This document shows, piece after piece, positions 8,647-16,743 of a DNA stretch of 64,000 nt. The translations under genes and the position numbers were made by a program. Position 1 is the first letter of the stretch, and each line of letters starts with the position of its first letter. The DNA comes from Superficieibacter sp. HKU1 (GTDB taxonomy: Bacteria; Pseudomonadota; Gammaproteobacteria; Enterobacterales; Enterobacteriaceae). The notes beneath the pieces were generated by a model. The model worked only from the letters and a program-made list of their open reading frames with translations, did not search any database and was not told the origin of the DNA. Location: contig NZ_CP119754.1 of NCBI RefSeq assembly GCF_029319185.1, positions 3,968,001-4,032,000 of the forward strand, given 5' to 3'.

Positions 8647-9513
8647 ATGTCAGACAATAACTATCAACCTCCGAAGGTATGGACATGGAATCAGCAAGGC
8701 GGCGGCGCATTCGCCAATATCAACCGCCCGGTGTCTGGCGCAACGCATGAAAAGGAACTTCCCACCGGCAGGCATCCGCTCCAGCTCTATTCGCTGGGCA
8801 CGCCAAACGGGCAGAAAGTCACGATTATGCTTGAGGAACTGCTGGCAAAAGGCGTGACGGGGGCGGAATACGATGCATGGCTGATCCGCATCGGCGAAGG
8901 CGATCAGTTCTCCAGCGGTTTTGTGGAAGTAAACCCGAACTCCAAAATTCCGGCGCTGCGCGATCACTCCACCACGCCTCCGACCCGCGTCTTTGAATCC
9001 GGCGCGATCCTGGTTTATCTGGCGGAAAAATATGGCTACTTCCTGCCAAAAGATCTGGCCGCCCGTACTGAGACGCTGAACTGGCTGTTCTGGCTTCAGG
9101 GCTCGGCCCCGTTCCTCGGCGGCGGCTTCGGCCACTTTTACAACTATGCGCCCGTCAAAATTGAGTACGCGATCGATCGTTTCACGATGGAGGCGAAACG
9201 CCAGTTAGACGTGCTGGATAAACAACTTGCGCAGCATAAATACGTCGCGGGGGATGAATATACCATCGCGGATATGGCCGTCTGGCCGTGGTATGGCAAC
9301 GTGGTGCTCGGCAACGTCTATGATGCGGCTGAATTCCTGGACGCAGGCAGCTATAAAAACGTGCTGCGCTGGGCTAACGAGATTGCCAGCCGTCCGGCGG
9401 TAAAACGCGGGCGCATCGTTAATCGCACCAACGGCCCGCTTAACGAGCAGCTTCACGAACGTCACGACGCCAGCGACTTCGACACCCAAACTGAAGACAA
9501 GCGCCAGTCCTGA
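8647..9513 (+). CDS. yghU: glutathione S-transferase-like disulfide reductase
   Basis: A 288-residue Nu-class glutathione transferase, the same length as E. coli YghU. It has the N-terminal thioredoxin-like domain (LYSLGTPNGQKVTIMLEE, then NPNSKIPALRD and ESGAILVYLAEKYG) and an all-helical C-terminal domain (YTIADMAVWPWYG). Family members bind two glutathiones and reduce disulfides. Start ATG at 8647 has AAGGCAGGC just upstream. It follows the CxxS thioredoxin-like gene in the same direction with 45 bp between, a likely operon. A strong hairpin follows the stop. Confidence 0.96.
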   Translation: MSDNNYQPPKVWTWNQQGGGAFANINRPVSGATHEKELPTGRHPLQLYSLGTPNGQKVTIMLEELLAKGVTGAEYDAWLIRIGEGDQFSSGFVEVNPNSKIPALRDHSTTPPTRVFESGAILVYLAEKYGYFLPKDLAARTETLNWLFWLQGSAPFLGGGFGHFYNYAPVKIEYAIDRFTMEAKRQLDVLDKQLAQHKYVAGDEYTIADMAVWPWYGNVVLGNVYDAAEFLDAGSYKNVLRWANEIASRPAVKRGRIVNRTNGPLNEQLHERHDASDFDTQTEDKRQS

Positions 9514-9520
9514 TAATGCG

Positions 9521-9544
9521 TCCCGCCAGCTTGCGCTGGCGGGA
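9521..9544. terminator. bidirectional terminator hairpin
   Basis: Perfect 10-bp stem TCCCGCCAGC/GCTGGCGGGA with a TTGC loop between the convergent yghU and chemoreceptor genes. Confidence 0.7.
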
Positions 9545-9557
9545 CAGTTTAGTCATA

Positions 9558-11195
9558 TTAAAACGCGACCCACTCTTCGGTTGCCGCAGGCTTAGCCATG
9601 CGCGGTGAACGCGGCGTCTCTGCTGGCGCTACCGCCTGTGATATTTCCTCATCGGAAAGACGGAACGTTTGCACCGAGCTACGCAGATCTTCTGTCTGAA
9701 GCCGCAGGGACGATGCCGCTGCCGAGACTTGCTCCACCAGCGAGGCGTTCTGCTGCGTTACGCTGTCCATCTGCGCAATTGCAATGCCGACCTGCGAGAT
9801 ACCTTTACTTTGTTCATCGGTCGCGGCGGCAATCTGTTTCATGATGGTCGTGACTTCCTGCACCGCCCGCAGAATCGCTTCCATGGTGGTTCCGGCATCG
9901 GAAACCAGGCGCGAGCCTTTCTCCACGCGGGTGACGGAATCAGCGATCAGAGCTTCAATTTCTTTCGCCGCACCGGCGCTGCGGCTGGCAAGATTACGCA
10001 CTTCGCCGGCGACCACGGCGAACCCACGGCCCTGCTCACCGGCACGCGCCGCTTCCACCGCCGCGTTAAGCGCCAGAATATTGGTCTGGAAGGCAATGCT
10101 GTTGATCACATCGGTAATTTCGGCGATTTTCTTCGAACTGGCAGAAATTCCGACCATCGTATCGACCACTTCGCCGACCAGTTCGCCGCCTTCACTGGCG
10201 GTGGTAGAGGCAACGTCCGCCAGCTCGCTGGCCTGGCGCGCATGATCGGCATTTAATTTTACCGTTGCGGTAAGCTGCTCCATGCTGGCGGCCGTTTCTT
10301 CCAGCGCCGCGGCCTGTTCTTCGGTGCGGGAAGAGAGATCGTTATTGCCGGTGGCAATTTCTGTCGCCCCGCGCCAGATATTTTCGCTGCCGGAGCGAAT
10401 ATTGCTGACCGCCTCGCGCAGGCTGTCCTGCATTGTCTTCAGCAACGGCACCAGTTGTCCGACGCAGTTACGTCCCATGTCTTCTATCGGCTGACTGAGA
10501 TCGCCCTGCGCAATCTGGCGGAACTGCTGACGAATGCGCTCAAGCGGTTTCACCAGCATCGTCACCAGATAGCGATCGGAAAAAATCAGCAGCAGAATAC
10601 CGACAACCACGGCGGCAATAATGGCAATCCGGGTCTTATTGGTGCGGTCATCCACCATAATACGGGTGTGATCGAGCGTTGACGCGCCCGCCGCATTAAA
10701 CTTCTCGGCGCTCAGGCCAAACGCGCGGCTCAGCGGTGGGGTGATGTCATTAGCCTGAGCGCGGTATTCCTCAACCGTTCCCTGCTGCGCTCGCTGCATT
10801 TGCGGCACAACGCCCTGCTCCAGCAGCGCCTGCCAGTTTTGAATGACTTCCGCAGAGATTTGCGCATCCATCGCGCCCGGAGAGATGGCCTTCAGCTCAT
10901 CCAGTCTTTTACGCATGGTCTCCAGCGCCTGCTGCGCGGAGGAAAAATCCGCTGTCCCCCCTGCTGCTTTGGTTTCCATCGCCCGGCTCAGGCGGGTGAC
11001 AAAGCGAAAATACTGGTCGTTACCCTGGCTTAACAGGGTCATCTGTTTTACCAGCTGTCGGTCAACATCATTGCCTTCTGCAACCTTAGTCAGGGAGATG
11101 ACGCCGTACAGGCCGACGCCGGACCACAGCACGCAGAAAATACCCAGAATCGACAACATGACGAGACGGATAGTGAGGTTACGAAGAAGTCGCAT
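9558..11195 (-). CDS. methyl-accepting chemotaxis protein
   Basis: A 545-residue transmembrane chemoreceptor. TM1 is at about 8-33, a four-helix-bundle type periplasmic sensor domain spans about 34-188, TM2 about 189-206, HAMP about 207-260, and the cytoplasmic signalling helices continue to about 510 with the invariant hairpin-tip block IAFQTNILALNAAVEAARAG (369-388). Methylation-helix Gln/Glu pairs are present (SSRTEEQAAALEETAASMEQ). The C-terminus ends in EEWVAF, resembling the tethering pentapeptide NWETF of Tsr/Tar, so it may bind CheR/CheB. The sensed ligand is unknown. A sigma-28-type promoter lies upstream, so it should be expressed with flagella. Not in the matching place in E. coli K-12. 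Confidence 0.93.
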   Translation of the reverse strand: MRLLRNLTIRLVMLSILGIFCVLWSGVGLYGVISLTKVAEGNDVDRQLVKQMTLLSQGNDQYFRFVTRLSRAMETKAAGGTADFSSAQQALETMRKRLDELKAISPGAMDAQISAEVIQNWQALLEQGVVPQMQRAQQGTVEEYRAQANDITPPLSRAFGLSAEKFNAAGASTLDHTRIMVDDRTNKTRIAIIAAVVVGILLLIFSDRYLVTMLVKPLERIRQQFRQIAQGDLSQPIEDMGRNCVGQLVPLLKTMQDSLREAVSNIRSGSENIWRGATEIATGNNDLSSRTEEQAAALEETAASMEQLTATVKLNADHARQASELADVASTTASEGGELVGEVVDTMVGISASSKKIAEITDVINSIAFQTNILALNAAVEAARAGEQGRGFAVVAGEVRNLASRSAGAAKEIEALIADSVTRVEKGSRLVSDAGTTMEAILRAVQEVTTIMKQIAAATDEQSKGISQVGIAIAQMDSVTQQNASLVEQVSAAASSLRLQTEDLRSSVQTFRLSDEEISQAVAPAETPRSPRMAKPAATEEWVAF

Positions 11196-11249
11196 AGAGA
11201 TTCCTTTGCCTTTGGGAGGATTACGCCCACAGGGCGCTCTTACCTCCTG

Positions 11250-11276
11250 TTATCGGCAAGGCGGCGGAAATTTATA
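11250..11276 (-). promoter_or_regulatory. sigma-28 (FliA)-type promoter for the chemoreceptor
   Basis: On the minus strand the -10 element GCCGATAA (11250-11257) is a perfect match to the flagellar consensus. With the canonical 15-base spacer the -35 is TATA, one mismatch from TAAA. It lies 55-81 bp before the chemoreceptor start, exactly where a class 3 flagellar promoter is expected. Confidence 0.75.
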
Positions 11277-11397
11277 ACCTTTTGTGATTATTTTTTGTAA
11301 ATATTACTTTTCGTTAAACAGCATTCAGTGACGCTACACACTAAAATATTCATCTGGCCTAAGTCATTCTGGACAGATGACCTTCTGGTAATCAGGG

Positions 11398-11901
11398 TTA
11401 AACAAGGTAAGGTTTCACAAACGGCCGCTGGTATTCCGGCCAGACCAGCGCGACCAGGGTAGGATAAGCATCCATACTAAACTCACGAAAGCACTGCTGA
11501 AGGTTGACGACGTCCAAATCCGTGCGCGGCACTTTCTCACCGTTCTGACAGCGCTGTTTCAGATTATCGTAATATTTATAAACCGCTGAATTGAGATCGC
11601 TACAGCGGCGCTGAGCATCAAATAAACCCGGCGTGGATTTAATTTGTGTGACGTCCATTCGCTTAATAGTGGCGTGTAAAAAGTCAATATATTCATGGTT
11701 TACCCGCCAGTACCATACCGGTGTAATTGCGTTCATCAGTACAGAAAAATGGTCTTCCCCCTCCTGTTTTGACATTGCCGGTACCGGCAAGGGGGATTCT
11801 TCTTCATTTTCCACCGGTCTTTTATTGAACTCTGTCATCAGTAAGAGAATAATAGCGGTGAGCAATAGCAGTGCAATCACTAAATAAATAATACTGTTCA
11901 T
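11398..11901 (-). CDS. unrecognised membrane-anchored protein
   Basis: I do not recognise this 167-residue protein. One hydrophobic segment (about 2-22, IIYLVIALLLLTAIILLL) is followed by a short acidic, proline-containing linker and a soluble domain rich in aromatic and Asn residues, so it should be an inner-membrane protein with one anchor. The ATG at 11901 is preceded by GGAG (inside the upstream in-frame ATG at 11913), which favours the later start. It is divergent from the two-gene unit at 12002-12860 with about 100 bp between, and AT-rich compared with its surroundings. Confidence that it is a gene is good; function unknown. Confidence 0.6.
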   Translation of the reverse strand: MNSIIYLVIALLLLTAIILLLMTEFNKRPVENEEESPLPVPAMSKQEGEDHFSVLMNAITPVWYWRVNHEYIDFLHATIKRMDVTQIKSTPGLFDAQRRCSDLNSAVYKYYDNLKQRCQNGEKVPRTDLDVVNLQQCFREFSMDAYPTLVALVWPEYQRPFVKPYLV

Positions 11902-12001
11902 GGCGCGCTCCATTTTTTTTGATTTTAAAAGTGCGCCATGTTATTGTCAACGAGCCTCACAGCAAAATGCTCCTCATGGTGTTGAAAGTTAAGGAATTTA
12001 C

Positions 12002-12406
12002 ATGATACCCGAGACCCTTATCCCGGCTCGCTTTCACACATCCGCGGCTGGGGAAGAGAGTGAGGAAGCAGAAAATAGTGCCAGTTTAACTCAGGGAAAA
12101 AGAACCCTCGCTGAGCTTGAAAATGACATATTAACTTCAATCGGTCGTAACGGTTTTTCCAGAAATATGCTATTGGAAGAACGCGACCGCCATATAAAAG
12201 ATCGACTGTTTCGCGTTGTCAAAATTGAGACATTTTGCCATGTCCTTAATGAGTTACAGGCCAACGGTGACTTTTCAGCACAGGAATTAAGTCAAATTTT
12301 GGCAGATAAAACGCTGGAAATTAATGAGAGCGGTAATGACATTTGGCTTAATTTGATTACCCGCGAGAAAATCGCGCCTATGTTTTATGATCTGGAGGAC
12401 GAATAA
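12002..12406 (+). CDS. unrecognised small soluble protein
   Basis: A 134-residue acidic protein with no signal peptide or membrane segment and no family I recognise. The N-terminal 30 residues look disordered (EESEEAENSASL); the remainder is predicted helical (TLAELENDILTSIGRNGFSR, then ERDRHIKDRLFRVVKIETF). ATG at 12002 has AAGGAA eight bases upstream. The next gene starts one base after this stop, so the two are surely co-translated. Lower G+C than neighbours suggests acquisition. Function unknown. Confidence 0.6.
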   Translation: MIPETLIPARFHTSAAGEESEEAENSASLTQGKRTLAELENDILTSIGRNGFSRNMLLEERDRHIKDRLFRVVKIETFCHVLNELQANGDFSAQELSQILADKTLEINESGNDIWLNLITREKIAPMFYDLEDE

Positions 12407-12407
12407 C

Positions 12408-12860
12408 GTGAAAAAATATGATAGCAAAGACGTTTATTTGACTTTAGACGATACAAAAAGCGATGACCTTATCTTAAAGCACAATCTTGCGGTGCTCATT
12501 AGCGATAAAAATGCCACCATCCAGAATACGGCCAAAGCGCTGGTTTCAATACCCGCCGCGCTGGTAAAGATGAAATGGCAAAACCGTCGCGAGATTTACG
12601 CTTACCAGGTAAAAGAAGAAATTTATGGCGCGGTGATTAATGAAATCATCGCCCGCCGTCCGGACCTGAAAGAGAAAATCTTTGACCACATTGAAGCCAG
12701 CTATCAGCACTTACGCGCCCGTGAAACCGCTACGCTCGGCCTGACGCGTAAACTCTCCGACGGCAATTACCGCACGTCGAATGTCAGGATTGTTCCTCTT
12801 GAGGCTGAAGCGCCATCTTCCCCTGCCCCTGCGGCAGACTCACCAGGCGATCCCGTCTGA
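12408..12860 (+). CDS. unrecognised small soluble protein, partner of preceding gene
   Basis: A 150-residue protein starting at GTG 12408, chosen because GGAGG lies at 12394-12398; an in-frame ATG at 12387 would overlap the preceding gene and has no such site. Predicted mixed helical, with a basic middle (KMKWQNRREIYAYQVKEE) and a Pro/Ala-rich tail (residues about 132-150). No recognised domain. The one-base gap from the upstream gene suggests translational coupling and perhaps a complex of the two products. Function unknown. Confidence 0.6.
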   Translation: MKKYDSKDVYLTLDDTKSDDLILKHNLAVLISDKNATIQNTAKALVSIPAALVKMKWQNRREIYAYQVKEEIYGAVINEIIARRPDLKEKIFDHIEASYQHLRARETATLGLTRKLSDGNYRTSNVRIVPLEAEAPSSPAPAADSPGDPV

Positions 12861-12948
12861 CGGGTACAGAAAAGCCTGATTATTTCTCTTAAGTCATCGG
12901 GGACGACTACGCTTAACGCATCCGTAACCGATCATGGAGAGCGTATTT

Positions 12949-13845
12949 ATGTCGAAGAATCAAACTACCCCACAAGATCCCACGACCCAGTATCATACGG
13001 GTGAATATCCGAAGCAGAAGCAGCCCTCACCGGGTGTGCAGGCCAAAATGACGCCTGTACCGGATTGTGGCGAAAAAAGCTATGTTGGCAGCGGGCGTCT
13101 TAAAGATCGTAAGGCACTGGTGACCGGGGGCGATTCAGGCATCGGACGCGCCGCCGCCATTGCTTACGCGCGTGAAGGCGCTGACGTGGCGATTAACTAT
13201 CTGCCTGCGGAAGAAGAAGATGCGCAGGATGTTAAGGCGCTGATTGAAGCTGAGGGACGCAAAGCGGTGCTCATTCCGGGCGATCTGAGTGATGAAACCT
13301 TCGCCCGCTCGCTGGTGCATAAAGCGCGTGAAGCGCTGGGTGGACTGGATGTGCTGGCGCTGGTCGCGGGGAAGCAGGTTGCTATTGAAGAGATTGCCGA
13401 TCTGACCAGCGAGCAGTTCCAGAAAACCTATGCGGTGAACGTTTTTGCATTGTTCTGGATCACCCAGGAAGCCCTGCCGCTTCTTTCTGCGGGCGCGAGC
13501 ATTATTACCACCTCGTCAATTCAGGCTTATCAGCCCAGCCCGCATCTGCTGGATTATGCGTCGACTAAAGCCGCGATTCTCAATTACAGCCGTGGACTGG
13601 CGAAGCAGGTGGCGGAGAAAGGGATTCGGGTGAATGTGGTGGCGCCAGGGCCAATCTGGACCGCGCTGCAAATTTCCGGCGGTCAGCCGCAGGAGAAACT
13701 GCCCGAGTTTGGTCAGCAGACGCCGATGAAGCGCGCCGGGCAGCCTGCGGAGCTGGCACCGATTTACGTTTATCTGGCGAGTCATGAGTCAAGTTATGTG
13801 ACCGCTGAGGTTCACGGCGTTTGCGGTGGGGAACATTTGGGGTAA
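12949..13845 (+). CDS. yghA: SDR-family NADP-dependent oxidoreductase YghA
   Basis: A 298-residue short-chain dehydrogenase that follows E. coli YghA (294 aa) nearly residue for residue from DPTTQYHTGEYPKQKQPSPG to VHGVCGGEHLG. Cofactor motif TGGDSGIGR, active-site Ser in TTSSIQAYQPSP and catalytic DYASTKA are visible. The usual NNAG is LVAG here, as in E. coli. Start ATG at 12949 has GGAG upstream; the ATG at 12934 would place the ribosome site inside the gene. Reported roles of the family concern aldehyde and ketone reduction. A second, more distant copy lies at 1420. Precedes exbBD as in E. coli. Confidence 0.95.
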   Translation: MSKNQTTPQDPTTQYHTGEYPKQKQPSPGVQAKMTPVPDCGEKSYVGSGRLKDRKALVTGGDSGIGRAAAIAYAREGADVAINYLPAEEEDAQDVKALIEAEGRKAVLIPGDLSDETFARSLVHKAREALGGLDVLALVAGKQVAIEEIADLTSEQFQKTYAVNVFALFWITQEALPLLSAGASIITTSSIQAYQPSPHLLDYASTKAAILNYSRGLAKQVAEKGIRVNVVAPGPIWTALQISGGQPQEKLPEFGQQTPMKRAGQPAELAPIYVYLASHESSYVTAEVHGVCGGEHLG

Positions 13846-13862
13846 CGGCCCTGCGATGACCT

Positions 13863-13955
13863 GCCCGGTGGCGCTGCGCTTACCGGGCCTACGCCACGCG
13901 TAACCCGTTTTAAAACAGCCAAATTGTAGCCCCGGTAAGCGCAGCGCCACCGGGG
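13863..13955. repeat. REP/BIME-like repeat pair
   Basis: Two inverted REP-like units, GCCCGGTGGCGCTGCGCTTA at 13863 and CCCCGGTAAGCGCAGCGCCA near 13930, between convergent yghA and exbD. Confidence 0.75.
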
Positions 13956-14006
13956 ACATCACGAAGCAGGTGCCGGACAAGGGTTGCCGAACCCGCACAA
14001 AGGCAC

Positions 14007-14432
14007 TTACTTTGCCTTCGTCACCTCTTCGCCTACCAGACCAATCTTCAGGTAACCCGCCTGATGCAGGGTATCCATCACCTTCATCATTGTTTCATAA
14101 TCCACGGTTTTATCCGCGCGGAAGAAAATGGTGGTGTCTTTTTTCCCTTCGGTGAGAGTATTCAGCGCATTCACCATCGTCTCATCAGTCACCGGATCGT
14201 TACCGATAAACATGCTGTTATCCGCTTTTACCGACAGATAAATCGGTTTTTCCGGACGTGGCTGCGGCTGACTGGACGATGCCGGTAAATTCACCTTCAC
14301 ATCAACGGTAGCCAGCGGAGCCGCTACCATGAAGATGATCAGCAGAACCAACATCACGTCGATAAACGGCGTGACGTTGATATCATGCATTTCGCCGTTA
14401 TCATCCAGATTTTCATTAAGATGCAAAGCCAT
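14007..14432 (-). CDS. exbD: TonB-system inner-membrane protein ExbD
   Basis: A 141-residue protein equal in length to E. coli ExbD. One N-terminal membrane helix (about 23-43) contains the conserved Asp in FIDVMLVLLIIFMVAAP, which is the proton-channel residue (Asp25) of the family; the periplasmic domain follows. With ExbB it converts the proton-motive force into TonB movement for siderophore and cobalamin uptake. It lies 6 bp downstream of exbB, so they are one operon. Confidence 0.97.
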   Translation of the reverse strand: MALHLNENLDDNGEMHDINVTPFIDVMLVLLIIFMVAAPLATVDVKVNLPASSSQPQPRPEKPIYLSVKADNSMFIGNDPVTDETMVNALNTLTEGKKDTTIFFRADKTVDYETMMKVMDTLHQAGYLKIGLVGEEVTKAK

Positions 14433-14438
14433 GCTGCA

Positions 14439-15173
14439 TTAACCTAAACGGAGTTTCTGGGTAGAACGAACCGGCTGCGCAGCGTTGCTGGCATCCAGAT
14501 CGAGGTCGCGGCTCTGCAGCAGCAGGATCTGCGCGGCAACATCGCCGAGCGTCGCTTTATAGCTGCCGATCATGCGGGCGAAGATGTTGTAGATCACCAC
14601 CGCCGGGATTGCCGCGACCAGGCCGATTGCCGTCGCCAGCAGCGCTTCCGCGATACCCGGTGCCACTACCGCCAGGTTAGTGGTCTGGGTCTGGGCGATG
14701 CCGATAAAGCTGTTCATAATCCCCCACACCGTACCAAACAGGCCGACGAACGGAGAGATCGCACCGATAGTAGCCAGATAGCCATTACCGCGCCCCATAT
14801 GACGGCCAAACGCCGCTACGCGGCGTTCCAGACGGAATCCGGTACGCTCTTTAATGCCTTCGTTATCGGATGAACCTGCGGAAAGTTCCAGCTCGTTCTG
14901 TGCTTCATAAAGCAGACGAGTGCTCAGACTTCTGCTATGGAAGGAGGCGGCGATTTCGCTGGCCTGATCCAGAGAGCGGGCTTCAGCGAGCTGCTGCTGC
15001 TCACGCTTGATACGACGCTTGTGCGCCAGCATTTCCGCGCTTTTGCTGAAGAAAATAGCCCAGGTGACGACCGATGCCAGGATCAGGCCAATCATCACAA
15101 TTTTAACCACGATGTCGGCATGTTGATACATACCCAGAACGGAGAGATCCGTCTGCATCAAATTATTACCCAC
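14439..15173 (-). CDS. exbB: TonB-system inner-membrane protein ExbB
   Basis: A 244-residue MotA/ExbB-family protein matching E. coli ExbB in length and sequence (GNNLMQTDLSVLGMYQHADI at the start; GRGNGYLATIGAISPFVGLF in the middle). Three membrane helices form the pentameric channel around the ExbD helices. The start is GTG at 15173, with GGAG seven bases upstream, as in E. coli; earlier in-frame codons add a non-conserved hexapeptide. A Fur-type site lies 64 bp upstream, consistent with iron repression. Divergent from metC. Confidence 0.97.
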   Translation of the reverse strand: MGNNLMQTDLSVLGMYQHADIVVKIVMIGLILASVVTWAIFFSKSAEMLAHKRRIKREQQQLAEARSLDQASEIAASFHSRSLSTRLLYEAQNELELSAGSSDNEGIKERTGFRLERRVAAFGRHMGRGNGYLATIGAISPFVGLFGTVWGIMNSFIGIAQTQTTNLAVVAPGIAEALLATAIGLVAAIPAVVIYNIFARMIGSYKATLGDVAAQILLLQSRDLDLDASNAAQPVRSTQKLRLG

Positions 15174-15236
15174 TCTCAATCTCCAGGACACAAGTCACAA
15201 AATCTGAGCATAATAATATCAAAACAACGTCGAATT

Positions 15237-15255
15237 GATAGTAGTTCTCATTAGT
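15237..15255. promoter_or_regulatory. Fur-type box upstream of exbB
   Basis: GATAGTAGTTCTCATTAGT matches the 19-bp Fur consensus at 12 positions and lies in the exbB-metC divergent gap, where exbB is Fur-regulated in relatives. Confidence 0.5.
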
Positions 15256-15389
15256 ATTTACATATTGCCGTAAATTCCGCTCATTTTCCTTGCGCTTACG
15301 CAGTAAAAAAGTGGTCTGTTGAATTAAGGGAAATTTTTATTCTGAATATGCCGCCAGGCGGATGCATAATACGGTAATCGTGTTAATTT

Positions 15390-15405
15390 AGACGTCCAGA
15401 TGGAT
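15390..15405 (+). promoter_or_regulatory. tandem MetJ boxes upstream of metC
   Basis: Two adjacent 8-mers, AGACGTCC and AGATGGAT, resemble the met box AGACGTCT (7 of 8 and 4 of 8). They end 18 bp before the metC start codon, fitting repression by MetJ with S-adenosylmethionine. Confidence 0.65.
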
Positions 15406-15423
15406 AAAAACAGGCTGAGCGAC

Positions 15424-16611
15424 ATGGCAGAGAAGCATATTGATACCGCCCTGGTGAATGCGGGGCGCAGCAAAAAATATACGCAGGGTTCGGTAAACAG
15501 CGTGATCCAGCGCGCCTCATCGCTGGTATTTGAGACTGTGGAAGCGAAAAAACACGCCACCCGCAACCGGGCGAAAGGCGAACTTTTCTATGGCCGTCGC
15601 GGGACGCTCACCCATTTTTCGCTGCAGGAAGCGATGTGTGAACTGGAAGGCGGCGCGGGGTGCGCGCTGTTTCCGTGCGGCGCGGCGGCGGTTGCTAATA
15701 CCATTCTCGCCTTTGTTGAACAGGGCGACCATATTCTTATCACCAATACCGCCTATGAACCGACCCAGGATTTTGCCACTAAAATCCTCGGCAAGCTGGG
15801 CGTCACGACGAGCTGGTTTGATCCGCTGATTGGCGCACAGATTGCCGATAGCGTGCAGCCCAATACCAAAGTCGTGTTTCTGGAATCCCCCGGCTCCATC
15901 ACCATGGAAGTCCATGACGTTCCGGCTATCGTCGAAGCGGTCAGACGCGTGGCACCGAATGCCGTCATTATGATCGACAACACCTGGGCGGCGGGCATTC
16001 TGTTTAAGGCGCTCGATTTCGGTATTGATATCTCCATCCAGGCGGGCACCAAATATTTAATTGGCCATTCTGATGCCATGGTAGGAACTGCCGTTGCCAA
16101 TGCCCGCTGTTGGGATCAACTGCGCGAAAACGCCTATCTGATGGGGCAAATGGTCGATGCGGACACCGCCTATATGACCAGCCGCGGCCTGCGTACCCTC
16201 GGCGTGCGCCTGCGCCAGCACCATGAAAGCAGTCTGAAAATTGCCGAGTGGCTTGCCATTCACCCGCAGGTGGCGCAGGTCAATCACCCCGCCCTGCCTG
16301 GCAGCAAAGGCCATGAGTTCTGGAAGCGCGATTTCACCGGCAGCAGCGGACTGTTCTCGTTTGTTCTTAGAAAAAGGCTGAACGATCGGGAGCTGGCGGA
16401 GTATCTCGACAACTTTACGTTATTCAGCATGGCCTATTCCTGGGGTGGCTATGAATCGCTGATCCTCGCCAGTCAACCTGAGCATATCGCTGCTATTCGA
16501 CCCGACGGCGAAGTGGATTTTGACGGCACGCTTATCCGCGTCCATATTGGTCTGGAAAATGTTGACGATCTTCTTGCGGATTTAGCAGCGGGGTTCATGC
16601 GGATCGTGTAA
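15424..16611 (+). CDS. metC: cystathionine beta-lyase
   Basis: A 395-residue PLP enzyme of the Cys/Met metabolism family, the same length as E. coli MetC. It cleaves cystathionine to homocysteine, pyruvate and ammonia in methionine synthesis. The PLP lysine is Lys210 in QAGTKYLIGHSDAM; the GELFYGRRGTLTHFSLQ block and the C-terminal SWGGYESL are conserved. The start is set at 15424 by matching the E. coli N-terminus; an in-frame ATG at 15400 overlaps the MetJ boxes and is less likely. Divergent from exbBD as in E. coli. Confidence 0.97.
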   Translation: MAEKHIDTALVNAGRSKKYTQGSVNSVIQRASSLVFETVEAKKHATRNRAKGELFYGRRGTLTHFSLQEAMCELEGGAGCALFPCGAAAVANTILAFVEQGDHILITNTAYEPTQDFATKILGKLGVTTSWFDPLIGAQIADSVQPNTKVVFLESPGSITMEVHDVPAIVEAVRRVAPNAVIMIDNTWAAGILFKALDFGIDISIQAGTKYLIGHSDAMVGTAVANARCWDQLRENAYLMGQMVDADTAYMTSRGLRTLGVRLRQHHESSLKIAEWLAIHPQVAQVNHPALPGSKGHEFWKRDFTGSSGLFSFVLRKRLNDRELAEYLDNFTLFSMAYSWGGYESLILASQPEHIAAIRPDGEVDFDGTLIRVHIGLENVDDLLADLAAGFMRIV

Positions 16612-16743
16612 TAATAGCGCCGGGATGCACATCTTTTCGCAACTCAACAGTGGAAAAGTCTGCAAGGCTGCGTCCGGGATCAACAACGTCCGGACCAATA
16701 AGGGATAGAATCGTCGAATAGATGCTGTTTTACGGGAAAGTTC

